A stretch of 64,000 bases of DNA, from contig JARGSG010000224.1 of the NCBI GenBank assembly GCA_030374805.1, positions 1-64,000 on the forward strand, in the 5' to 3' direction. The position numbers were made by a program, and so were the translations under genes. Below the pieces are notes generated by a model. The model was not told the DNA's origin. It saw only the letters and a program-made list of their open reading frames with translations, and made no database searches. This DNA comes from Gracilaria gracilis. Its lineage: Eukaryota; Rhodophyta; Florideophyceae; Gracilariales; Gracilariaceae. Positions 20,480 through 29,737 of this stretch are shown one piece after another. The number at the start of each line of letters is the position of its first letter. The stretch's first letter is position 1.

Positions 20480-20553
20480 AGCCGAATGCGAGATTCGAAC
20501 TCGCGACCTCACCCTTACGAAGGGCGCGCTCTAACCAACTGAGCTAAGCCGGC
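20480..20553 (-). tRNA. tRNA-Thr (anticodon CGT)
   Basis: On the minus strand the D arm is TAGCTCAGTTGGTTAGAGC. The anticodon arm is CGCCC-TTCGTAA-GGGTG with CGT at 34-36, and the T arm is GCGAG-TTCGAAT-CTCGC. The acceptor stem (GCCGGCT with ATTCGGC) has one mismatch and one wobble pair, slightly weaker than usual. No intron. Confidence 0.88.
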
Positions 20554-20752
20554 TTTCCAGGTCGGTGGAAGCGGTTCCGCAGATTAAATTTATTTCAAAA
20601 TTTAATGTGTTTGAGCTGCAGATCAGCCGAAAGCACCCGCGGATCTATCAACTGTCAAACACGAAGTCGCGTTCTACTTCGAGAAGTACAACTTGGGAGT
20701 CAAAATGACTACACCGAGCGCCTCCCGCTACGAATAGAAATTGATTTACAGA

Positions 20753-22318
20753 ATGTCTATCTTGTTCGCGACTCCAGCGGTATTGCGAGGTACAAGAGCA
20801 TTTTCAATCCAGGGTTCAGTTGATCATACTTGCGACAGTCGCCCAGCGCTCACAATCACAACCGCTTCATCATCCAAGCCAGCGCGCACACCAGCGCTGC
20901 CAACAGACCATGGATTCAGAGAAGAATGTGGGGTAGTAGGTGTGTGGAACCACCCTGAAGCAGCTGCTGTTGCGTACTATGCGCTACATGCCTTGCAGCA
21001 TCGCGGTCAAGAAGGGGCGGGAATTGTGTCCGCTACTGCCGAATCACTTCATGAATTCAAAGGACTAGGTCTCGTATCCGAGGTGTTCGAAAACGCGCTG
21101 CACCAATTACCAGGCGATACTGCCATTGCTCACAATCGTTATTCTACCTCAGGGGAGAAAAACGTTCGAAACGTGCAGCCATTTCGCGCAAGTTTTAGAG
21201 AAGGACAAGTGGCGATTGCGCACAATGGAAACCTTACCAATGCAGAGGAGTTAAGAATCGAACTAGAGCTTCGCGGCAGTATCTTTGCAACCAGCAGTGA
21301 TACTGAGGTGGTTTTGCATCTGATGGCAACTTCCGTAAGCTCGTCTGGCGGTCTCTCTCGAAAAGCTGCAGATGCTTTAAATCGTGTGGAAGGTGCCTTC
21401 TCTATCATATTACTCACTACGCAAAATCTAGTAGCTGTGCGTGATCCCTATGGTTTTCGCCCGCTCGTTATGGGTGAATTGCCATTAGAGGGACGCTCTC
21501 CGGCGATTGTTTTCGCATCTGAATCATGTGCACTTGATATTGTTAATGCACGCTTGACAAGGGAAATTGAGCCTGGTGAGATGGTTGTTGTTGATCGACA
21601 GGGGCATGTATCCAACTGGTTTCCGTTTCCTCCCGTGCGTCGCCATGCCTGCGTGTTTGAACATGTTTACTTCTCCAAACCTAGTTCTATTGTTTTCGGA
21701 CGTTCTGTGTATATGAGTCGGTATCGATTTGGAGAGCTCTTGGCCTCCTCTTGCCCGCTTCCCGAGGCAGATGCAGTGGTTCCTGTCCCGGAAAGTGGTG
21801 TTCCTGCCGCGTTGGGGTACGCATCTGCTTCAGGGATTCAATATCAGCAGGCTATTATTCGGAGCCATTACGTCGGGCGCACGTTTATTCAACCCACGCA
21901 AACTGCCCGAGATATAGGTGTAAGACTCAAATTAGCACCGGTTGAAGCACTAATCCGGGGGAAGAGTTTAGTAGTCGTGGACGACTCAATTGTGCGCGGA
22001 ACAACATCGAAGAAAATTGTTCACATGTTACGAGAAGCCGGCGCCAAGGAAGTACATATGCGCATTGCCTGCCCGCCTATTACGGGTAGCTGTTTCTATG
22101 GTGTTGATACTCCTGACAAGGAGAAACTGCTTTCGCATCGCATGTCCGACGAAGAAGCTTGCAAATATATAGGAGCGGATTCGCTCGCCTTCTTACCCTT
22201 GCACGCAATGCACGAGTTTCTGGGCGATGAAGCTCCAACGTTTTGTGATGCATGTTTTTCGGGTGCGTATCCAGTCTTGCCACCTGTACTGGATACGGAT
22301 GTCAAACAAAGTTTCTAG
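20753..22318 (+). CDS. purF: amidophosphoribosyltransferase (PurF), plastid-type
   Basis: The enzyme makes phosphoribosylamine from PRPP and glutamine, the committed step of purine synthesis. ATG 20753 gives 521 aa with a leader of about 58 residues; the TTG at 20741 is not a likely start. The leader precedes the N-terminal nucleophile Cys in EECGVVGVWNHPEAA, so it acts as targeting peptide and/or propeptide. The glutaminase domain shows LQHRGQEGAGIV and AHNRYSTSG. The PRPP loop is SLVVVDDSIVRGTTS. C-terminal cysteines (RIACPP, FCDACFSGAYPV) match the Fe-S ligands of the Bacillus/plant type rather than the E. coli type. Confidence 0.95.
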   Translation: MSILFATPAVLRGTRAFSIQGSVDHTCDSRPALTITTASSSKPARTPALPTDHGFREECGVVGVWNHPEAAAVAYYALHALQHRGQEGAGIVSATAESLHEFKGLGLVSEVFENALHQLPGDTAIAHNRYSTSGEKNVRNVQPFRASFREGQVAIAHNGNLTNAEELRIELELRGSIFATSSDTEVVLHLMATSVSSSGGLSRKAADALNRVEGAFSIILLTTQNLVAVRDPYGFRPLVMGELPLEGRSPAIVFASESCALDIVNARLTREIEPGEMVVVDRQGHVSNWFPFPPVRRHACVFEHVYFSKPSSIVFGRSVYMSRYRFGELLASSCPLPEADAVVPVPESGVPAALGYASASGIQYQQAIIRSHYVGRTFIQPTQTARDIGVRLKLAPVEALIRGKSLVVVDDSIVRGTTSKKIVHMLREAGAKEVHMRIACPPITGSCFYGVDTPDKEKLLSHRMSDEEACKYIGADSLAFLPLHAMHEFLGDEAPTFCDACFSGAYPVLPPVLDTDVKQSF

Positions 22319-22499
22319 AGTTTCATCAGTTCAGTTTTCATCATTAACACCTGGGGGTTTGATATGACTGTGTAAGGGTAACCAGTTCTTGACTCTTCAT
22401 GCTTTCGGCGATTATGCCTTCCAATTTTGTTCGAGATTGCATTTCTCGGCCCTTATGTTCCGGACTGTAGGACCAGTTGACTGTTATGCTATAATTTTC

Positions 22500-23711
22500 C
22501 TACTCGAGGTGCATTCTGTTTATCGGGTGGGTCGATCCTTCGTTGAAGTCCGACGTGCCTCCTCTTTCCTGTACATGTAGGGGGTTTCGAATATATCTGT
22601 TATTAGTTGACATAGGCGTCGCCCTTGCTCGAACCGATGTCTCAAAAGGTTGCATCGGTCGCAGCGGGGTGTATTGCATAGGATGCCAGTTTGGTAATAC
22701 GGCATTGGAAGATGCCGTGGCGCCTGCAGCAGGAACAGAACTATGGTCAGCACCCTCGGTTTCCGCATTCGAGTTTTCGTGATTTGGGTTGATGATTCTC
22801 AGAAGCTTTCCAATAGGACTTCGACAGACTGGACATTTCTGCTGTGACTCGACCTCCAGAGCAAGTATTCTTGTGCAGTCGTCACAAAGACAGAGATGTT
22901 TGCAGGGTTGAACTGCAGTCGTACTTGGTTCCGTAAGACACACGACACACTCCGCGGCAGAATCTGCTTCAGCGCCGGCCTGGTCTGCATGATTAGCGTT
23001 GTACGAAGCTCGAATGCCATACATGTCCTCCATCGAAAAAATGTTGGTGCCGATGTACACCTTCTGCTCGATAATCCGGACACGCGGCTGCTCGTCTGTA
23101 AAGAGGATTTCTGCCAAAGTTATATGCGACTTGACCGTGGACGAATTGTCAGGTCGTTCGTCAAGTTGGTGTGACGCATCAAGTCGTATCACCAGCGGAT
23201 AAACGCCGTCATTAGCGAACTTGAGATCCGCTTTGCTCCTTTGCCGCATATCAAGACCATCCTCTGCGCGCTGGCGGTACACTTGACTGTCTCCTTTGGC
23301 AAACGATGACTTTGCCGGAAGAAACCCCTGAGGAATATACGTTATATCTCTGACAACTGTGTCTTCTCCGACCTTTGTGTGATCAAGTCGCTCTCGGGCG
23401 TTAAAGTACACAACAACAGTGCCAGGTACATCGGCCTTGAACTCAAATTCCACGACATAGATGGACGAGTTAGACGTGCAAGGTAGCAGACGAATGTTTG
23501 CCCTTGGAACGATGAAGACGTTCTCAACTCTGCGGCCCATCTTAACAGGGCGAAGATACTCAACGGAGCGCGTGAAACGAGAGTTGGGGCGGAAACTTGC
23601 GAACGGAACATTGTTGGCGTTCTGCGGACGTTGACCTAACGTGGGCCTTGGTGGAGGAAGCGGAACATTGGCAGGATGCTCATCGCCATCCTGAGATTGG
23701 GCGATTCCCAT
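22500..23711 (-). CDS. mahogunin/LUL-like RING E3 ubiquitin ligase
   Basis: The 403-aa protein is a probable membrane-tethered E3 ligase. It starts MGIAQS, a good N-myristoylation sequence. Residues about 65-220 form the conserved mahogunin/LOG2 domain (NIRLLPCTSNSSIYVVEFEF, VVYFNA, RVRIIEQKVYI). A C3HC4 RING follows at about 253-300: CVVCLTEPSTTAVQPCKHLC, then CDDC and CPVCRSPI. The tail of about 90 residues is disordered. It is convergent with purF, with 181 bp between stops. The targets are unknown. Confidence 0.9.
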   Translation of the reverse strand: MGIAQSQDGDEHPANVPLPPPRPTLGQRPQNANNVPFASFRPNSRFTRSVEYLRPVKMGRRVENVFIVPRANIRLLPCTSNSSIYVVEFEFKADVPGTVVVYFNARERLDHTKVGEDTVVRDITYIPQGFLPAKSSFAKGDSQVYRQRAEDGLDMRQRSKADLKFANDGVYPLVIRLDASHQLDERPDNSSTVKSHITLAEILFTDEQPRVRIIEQKVYIGTNIFSMEDMYGIRASYNANHADQAGAEADSAAECVVCLTEPSTTAVQPCKHLCLCDDCTRILALEVESQQKCPVCRSPIGKLLRIINPNHENSNAETEGADHSSVPAAGATASSNAVLPNWHPMQYTPLRPMQPFETSVRARATPMSTNNRYIRNPLHVQERGGTSDFNEGSTHPINRMHLE

Positions 23712-24253
23712 GTGAATGCGCTGGAAAATGAAATGACAGAGTGGGGTTGTAACAACACAGGTGGCACCTTAGTGTAGAAACGAAGCAACTGCTGTGAACT
23801 TGGGCACGAAAGATACAGGTACAATATGTTTCCCGAATGAATTGGGGCAGTTCGTCAGGTAAGAGCTGCAGTTGCATGCATGATGCGACAGGCCACAAGA
23901 CTGAAGCTGCGCTGGCAGGTGAAGCGGCGCTGTGGGTGGGGCGGCGTTGAGGTGGGACGTGCCGTAGGTGGAAGAGGGTGCTTCGACAGATAAATAACGG
24001 CGCAGGGGGCGTCGTTGCTGGAGCAGAGACCCATCCGGGAAGATTGCAAGTGTGGTGTGTTGGGTGAGCCGTCGCACGTGGCATTGCTGTTGGCTTCTGC
24101 GCCCTTTTATTTGCAGCCGCCCCGCGCATATTCAGTTTTGATCCGCGCTGCGGTCCAGACACGCGCTCGTGTGTGAGATCACATTTTGCTCCGTGTCATT
24201 GTGTTCTTTGTTATGGATCACATGCAACAACGGCGTGAGCGTACGTTCTGAGC
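23712..24253. other. divergent promoter region between RING ligase and YebC genes
   Basis: No frame with a recognisable product. The stretch probably holds the 5' leaders of both genes. Confidence 0.4.
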
Positions 24254-25099
24254 ATGGAAGCAACTCGAGGCAACTCCACCGCTTTCGCGCCGTCCGCGCT
24301 GTCCGCATTCACTCGCCCATGTCAATCACGTTTTGCGCGCAAGTGCTCTCGCACGCCACCCAAACATGTATACATGGGGCGCCGCAGCGAGAAAATTAAG
24401 GGTCGTAAAGATGCTCAGTCACAAGCAAAGGCAAAGGTGTTTGCCAGAGTGGGAAAGATGATTACAATGGCTGCCAAGCAGGGGGGTCCAGATGTCGTTG
24501 CAAACAGAGCTCTTGCAGACGCGATAGAAGCCGCCAAAAGAGTAAGCTTTCCGAAGGACACAATGGAAAAGGCTATTGCTCGAGCCACCAGCCCTGATCA
24601 AGCGGACTACAAAAGAAGTTCTTTCGAAGCGTATGGTCACGGTGGAGCTGCCATTTACATTGATGTTCTAACTGATAACCCAAATCGCGCCGCCGCCGAT
24701 ATTCGAACCGCGATTAACAAAAGCAAGTTCAAGATAGCTTCTCCAGGAAGCGTAGCATTCAATTTTGAGCGTATGGGAAAGATTCATGTGCCGAAGAATT
24801 CCGTTCCAGATGAAGATGAGCTTTTCATGGCTGCAGTGGATGCGGGCGCTGAGGAATGCGAGGTAGATCCAGATGATGAGTCTATGTATCGTATTCTCAC
24901 CGATGCTGCCTCTCTATTTGACGCTCAGAAAGGATTAGAGGGGGCCGGTGTTCATATTGAACTAGCACAGCTTGCTATGGTACCAAAGACCGTAGTAAGT
25001 GTGTCAGAAGAGGATATGGAGAAGAACATGGACGGTATTGATATGATTCAAGCTGTAGAAGACGTTGACGATGTGTTTATTAATGCCACTCTGGAGTAG
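24254..25099 (+). CDS. YebC/PmpR/TACO1 family protein, organelle-targeted
   Basis: Eukaryotic members (TACO1) help organelle translation, and bacterial ones act on transcription or on ribosome stalling. The 281-aa product has about 40 Ser/Arg-rich targeting residues. The family core follows: GRRSEKIKGRKDAQSQAKAK, then GGPDVVANRALADAIEAAK and ATSPDQADYKRSSFEAYGHG. NPNRAAADIRTAINK and GSVAFNFERMG belong to the same domain, and an acidic C terminus follows. The length matches the 240-aa family plus leader. Mitochondrial versus plastid location cannot be decided. Confidence 0.92.
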   Translation: MEATRGNSTAFAPSALSAFTRPCQSRFARKCSRTPPKHVYMGRRSEKIKGRKDAQSQAKAKVFARVGKMITMAAKQGGPDVVANRALADAIEAAKRVSFPKDTMEKAIARATSPDQADYKRSSFEAYGHGGAAIYIDVLTDNPNRAAADIRTAINKSKFKIASPGSVAFNFERMGKIHVPKNSVPDEDELFMAAVDAGAEECEVDPDDESMYRILTDAASLFDAQKGLEGAGVHIELAQLAMVPKTVVSVSEEDMEKNMDGIDMIQAVEDVDDVFINATLE

Positions 25100-25828
25100 C
25101 TTCACACATGGTTCTCCTCGGGAGCTCATGTAGTCGCAATGCTTTTACATTTAACAAGAGGTTGCAGATGTTACCCAACGGGATGCACATAGATAGAAAC
25201 AGTGACAAGGTCGTCTCCTTTACGCAAAAGCTTTTCAATGACAGAAAGCGCTCTTGCAAAAGATGGGAAGCAAGGCTCTGCACTCAAAGCGTTCGAGACC
25301 CGTTAAAGCAAGTTGCAAAGATTTCGTCGTTGCCTTTTCTTCGTCGTCCTTCCTTTTCCAGCGAGCACATTTTGTTCCTTTGCTTTTTTCTGGGGTTTAC
25401 CAATGACCCTTCGCAGTTCTAACGCTTCGCTCGACAACATAGCCGTAAAGTAGAGCTGCACAGCCGTGTGCTCACGAAGCTACAGAGCAAGAAGAAGAAG
25501 TGTAGCTCCCCGGTAGTCCGGAATGGAGAACTCAAGAATCGAAGGAAAGCAAGGTGAAGATGAAAAAGCTATTGAATTCAGTTAGGAGTCTTTATACTAT
25601 TTTATCGGAAAGCACACAAACAACGAGGGCAAATCAAAGTGGAGAACTTGCGTCTGGGAATAGCACGGTCGTATTCTATTGTGCAACACAGATTGTCATG
25701 GCCAATGCGATAAACCGACAATCGAGAAGGGAATGATAGCTAACATGACGATCTTATTAAATCCACACATTGGTCACTCCGCCACAAAACTTGGTATGAT
25801 CTCATTGTTATCATTATTACCACCGCAA
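25100..25828. other. intergenic, nothing recognised
   Basis: Only short frames starting at non-ATG codons or lacking similarity. AT-rich relative to the neighbouring genes. Confidence 0.45.
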
Positions 25829-26332
25829 TTAGTTTGTGTTCATACCTATTTCATCCTCAACAGGCATGGAGAGTACGATGTAGTCTCCAATTCTCGCCAT
25901 TTGCTTTTCTTTCTCCACTGAACCATATTTTTCGTCATTCGGGATGCTCTGAGAACATGCGAGCTCTATGTACTTCTCACTCTTTGGAAATCCCGAAAGT
26001 TTGGAGAGAAAGCAACATGCCTTCCTCTTCAGAAAATCGAAAGGAGTTGAAGTATGGGTCAATTTCAAGAGTCGTGGTACTTCCTTAGGGCTTACGTGCT
26101 CGCTATCTTGATCGTTTGGGAACCTCTCATCTTGTGCGAAAGAATCTGAGGTGGCACTTATCCGAGACCCGATTGTATCCTGTTCGGCGGGCTTGATCTC
26201 CAGAGTACGACCTGTCTGTAATTCCTGTTCTCGAATAGTGATTTGATAATGTTTCTGTGTTGGTCCTTCATCATCATTGCTTTCAATACGAGGATCGCGC
26301 ATGTCAAGGACTTCGTGAGCAATTTCTTTCAT
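25829..26332 (-). CDS. hypothetical protein, 167 aa, possibly the last exon of a longer gene
   Basis: The open frame from ATG 26332 is hydrophilic, with an acidic N-terminal half (EVLDMRDPRIESNDDEGP) and a basic/Cys segment in the middle (FLKRKACCFLSKLSGF). I do not recognise it. Just upstream on the same strand, frames at 26363-26647 and 26687-26995 begin at non-ATG codons. They contain hydrophobic stretches and acceptor-like pyrimidine tracts ending in CAG (near 26930 and 26855), so a multi-exon membrane protein is conceivable. I could not assemble a consistent model. Confidence 0.3.
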   Translation of the reverse strand: MKEIAHEVLDMRDPRIESNDDEGPTQKHYQITIREQELQTGRTLEIKPAEQDTIGSRISATSDSFAQDERFPNDQDSEHVSPKEVPRLLKLTHTSTPFDFLKRKACCFLSKLSGFPKSEKYIELACSQSIPNDEKYGSVEKEKQMARIGDYIVLSMPVEDEIGMNTN

Positions 26333-27318
26333 CTCAAGACTGTCAGAGAATAAACGTCTTTATCAACATGAACTCCCACACTTGCACACACTTTCCTGAC
26401 GGCGGTAAAACTGATGCTCCAAGAAAGAAGAATGGATATGTACAGTCGTGGGGTTTGGTCCTCCTGTAGATAAGATTCTGAAGAAGCTGACTGAAAGGCA
26501 GCCAAGGCTATAATTTCTTGAGGCGAAAAGCAAGCAGAAAAGCTTCTTTGCTGACTGGTAAACCAGCTGACAATTTTTCTTCTTATGCCTGAACGCCAGA
26601 TTTAGTGTATGTAGGAAGTATAACCCTTGTCCGCCATCAACTATCATAAGGCCTTCTTCAAGAGGGAGAACTATCTCTAGATAGAACTACTGCCGCCTCG
26701 GAATCAGGGGCGGCTGACCGCAATAAAGAAGAACTATCATAAGCGTCAAGTTTTTCGAACACTTCGAAGCACAGTGTAGAGCAAAGCTCACAGATTTAAG
26801 GACGGCCAACACAGGTAATATATATTTTATATATCCGAAACCACTTTGGACGCCTGAAAGAAATGATGCAGTTTGCTCTTCAGAAGTCTCTTCTTCTAAA
26901 GGTAAGAGAACCGCGGAACAAACTCCTGCAGAACAGATATGAATAAACGTTTGTGTTACACATCTAGTCCACAAAAAGGTTCTGGCATCGGTCACGATCC
27001 TGATGAGAACAGGCAGTTCATCTTCTTGTGGTGAGCACGTCTCTCATGCGGTTTAGAAAATGCTCGGAAAGATAAAGCTTGCAGTTCGTACCGAAGCCTT
27101 CATAAGGCGGCATTGCTGATCTGAAGTCAACTTCAGCTCCGGAGGAGAAAGAAACACGTCTTTAGCGGCACTAAAGAATGGAAAAACATTGAATCGATAT
27201 GTGTCAAAATCTTTCGACTACATATGGATAGGACGCGCAGTGTCTTCAATAGGCGCAAACAAAGTAAAATGAACACTCATCAATCGGGCGAAGTATCGAG
27301 GTTGCACCCACATACGTG
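26333..27318. other. gene-poor stretch with possible unassigned exons (minus strand)
   Basis: Hydrophobic coding-like pieces occur at 26780-26830 (YIKYILPVLAVLKSVSFAL) and next to splice-like signals. No recognisable domain was found. Confidence 0.3.
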
Positions 27319-29346
27319 TTATACTTCCACAACGCTTTTTGCTTTTCTCACAGTTGTTGTTGCTTCTGACGACTCTCTATAGCGGGACGGTGGTTTCCTC
27401 TTTCTAGTTCTATTCTTTAACTGTTCCAATGATTTCCCCGCCAACTCCTCTATGAGCGCCTTTGGCCGCATCTTGCGCTCCTTCTTTGTTAGATAAACGA
27501 AAATTTCGGTACCTGTCAGGATCAAGTCTTCCAGGCGGGTCCAGTTCTTGCAACACGCGGGGAAGGACTGAAAACCTTGATTGCCAGAAATGTCAAGCGC
27601 AGTCAAAGCGTTCCCCGCCTCAGTTACATCCTCCGGAAAGGACTCAAGATTGTTTCTGGCAACGTTCAAAATCTGCAACTTTCTAAGTAGATACAATGAT
27701 GGAAGCTTCGTGAGTTTGTTATCAGAGACTTTCAGGAAAAGTAAATTTGACAAATCACCAAGTTGTTCTGGGAGGCTCCTCAAGTTATTGCGACTGAGGT
27801 CCAGGGTTTTAAGTTCAGTGCAAAACACTAAGGACTGGTCGATTTGTGTTAGTAGGTTAGATGATAGAATGAGTGATATAACCTTCATGTCCCTGAAACG
27901 TTGGAACATATGAGAAGTAATACGACACAGGCGGTTATTGTTGAGTTCGATGTGACGGCCGCCAGATGGTAAATCAGGCATGTTTATCCCAACATCGAAC
28001 AAATTCCGCAGGTCACCATCGGAGATTCCTGAGAAAGAAAGCTTGATGTACCGTGTATTTCCGTTCCGCAATTGAGATAGGGTCTGCTGATAGTCAAGCG
28101 AAGTGCGTTCATACGGAACGAATATTCTTCGTTTCTCACGCTTAATGCTCTTGGATTGAACGACGGTAACGTTGTCGTCACTATCTGATGGCGTAATAGC
28201 TCGCGGAGGCTTGGTGGCCACAGACCTAGGTATTTCAACCGAATCAGGGGAACACCGTTGGGTTGCTGTGTTGAAACTTTGCGAAAATGGAATCATGGCC
28301 GTGGAAATTGTGGAGTCTGGCTTGTGTTTATCCTGTAGTCGAAGCGAACGTCTGTGCGTGGCTTGAGACGAATTTGGACGTGGGCGCTTTCTCAGAGTCC
28401 TTGTATCCTCGCTTGGGAGTTGTCGCTTTGCAGTCGGAGTCGATCTAGGTGCAGGTGAGGCAGAGCGAGATGGGAGCACAATCGGCCGCTGAGGGGGGAG
28501 CAAATTGGGTCGAGGTTTTTGGGGCACAACAGGATGTGGATCGTCTTCAACACAGATGGCCTCCATATCACTACGTTTCGGTTGTTCTGAGGGGCGGTTT
28601 GGCCGAACGGTCTTTAGCCGGACAGGAGCTTTAGAATTGGCAGCCTCTCTGGTGTGATTGAGAAAGGTTTTCACATCTGGGGAGGAGTTCTTTGAGGGGG
28701 CTACCTCCTTCTTGGGGACCCGAGGCAAGTCATCTTGACGTTGAAAAGGATTGTGTAGAGAAGAGATAGGGTTTCTCTCGAGCTGAGGGGGTTTCTCATA
28801 AGGCGTGAGGGCGGCAGTTGGAGCAGTATCATCGTCGAGGTTGACCACATGAGCGTCAAGCTTGTGACGTGCGGGTGCGGGAGGAGGAGGAGGAGCGGAA
28901 TTTTTGAAACGCAATGGCGCAGGGACTTCGGAGAAGTTGAGAGTTTTGGCGCTCCTGCTTTGGAAGGTCCGCAAAGCATCATTATTCATGTAGATTGGAG
29001 CGGCTGGTAAGCGGCGAGTGCGTGAGAAAGACGGTTCCTGTTGACCTGCATTGGTGGGTTTCCTATACTGCGGGGGTTGATAGCGCTGGCCACGATGCCG
29101 TGGCTGAAAGACAGAAGGGCCATTTGGGGCGGAATCGGAAGCATGGGGGGCAGAAGGGGGAGGGGACGGAGGTGGAGGTTGCGTGGCGCGCGATAGCAGT
29201 TGAGGCGGATGTGGAGCGCGGTTGGGTTGAAGTGAAGGGGGAGAAGCAACGAACCAGTCGCCGCCAGCGTACGTGTTGGATGGAGGGCGCTTTTGATTGT
29301 CGGAGGCGTCGGGCGACGGTTTGGGGACCGAGTGCGCGGAGCTCAT
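27319..29346 (-). CDS. leucine-rich repeat protein with long disordered N terminus
   Basis: The 675-aa product has about 430 Pro/Ser/Arg-rich, disordered residues, including poly-Pro runs and basic patches (KKPRPNSS-like) that would suit a nuclear protein. It then has five or six leucine-rich repeats at about 450-600, for example LKTLDLSRNNLRSLPEQLGD and LQILNVARNNLESFPEDV, and a basic tail (RTRKRKPPSRYR). The repeats are of the plant/SDS22-like intracellular type with LxLxxN and LPxxL. No kinase, signal peptide or TM segment is present. The partner is unknown. It diverges from UBA2 with 391 bp between starts. Confidence 0.8.
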   Translation of the reverse strand: MSSAHSVPKPSPDASDNQKRPPSNTYAGGDWFVASPPSLQPNRAPHPPQLLSRATQPPPPSPPPSAPHASDSAPNGPSVFQPRHRGQRYQPPQYRKPTNAGQQEPSFSRTRRLPAAPIYMNNDALRTFQSRSAKTLNFSEVPAPLRFKNSAPPPPPAPARHKLDAHVVNLDDDTAPTAALTPYEKPPQLERNPISSLHNPFQRQDDLPRVPKKEVAPSKNSSPDVKTFLNHTREAANSKAPVRLKTVRPNRPSEQPKRSDMEAICVEDDPHPVVPQKPRPNLLPPQRPIVLPSRSASPAPRSTPTAKRQLPSEDTRTLRKRPRPNSSQATHRRSLRLQDKHKPDSTISTAMIPFSQSFNTATQRCSPDSVEIPRSVATKPPRAITPSDSDDNVTVVQSKSIKREKRRIFVPYERTSLDYQQTLSQLRNGNTRYIKLSFSGISDGDLRNLFDVGINMPDLPSGGRHIELNNNRLCRITSHMFQRFRDMKVISLILSSNLLTQIDQSLVFCTELKTLDLSRNNLRSLPEQLGDLSNLLFLKVSDNKLTKLPSLYLLRKLQILNVARNNLESFPEDVTEAGNALTALDISGNQGFQSFPACCKNWTRLEDLILTGTEIFVYLTKKERKMRPKALIEELAGKSLEQLKNRTRKRKPPSRYRESSEATTTVRKAKSVVEV

Positions 29347-29737
29347 CGTGTCGCCGCCACCTTCGCGGCCAACTGTCGATCGATGCGCACGGCGGCATGG
29401 ACGTTGGCGTCCAGCACGCGCAATGCGCGTTCGGTTACAAGGGCAAAACGCTACCGTTGTACACCGAAAGGCGCGGCTTCTTTTCTGATCCGCGCCGCGT
29501 CAATTACCGCGCAAAAGGCTTTTGCGTGGTTGCCCCCCCCCGGAAAACTTGGCGCACAGTCTTCTTCTGTCCGTCTTGGAAGGAGCCCCAGTGCAATGCG
29601 CTGTGAATGCGCGCGTCGCAGAACGTAGACCGACGCTAGGCCAAGTTTCATTCTGAGCCTTCACGTCCGTACGGCCGCCGTGATCGTGGTGTACCATTAG
29701 ATATCGCTCCCTTTTCCATCCTGGTCCGCTACCAACC
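29347..29737. other. GC-rich divergent promoter between LRR and UBA2 genes
   Basis: CpG-rich sequence with no gene of its own; frames crossing it are antisense shadows. Confidence 0.45.

Noticed and set aside
28995..29628. 203-aa and 111-aa + strand frames
   Set aside because: They lie opposite the disordered part of the LRR gene and in its CpG-rich promoter; no domain character.
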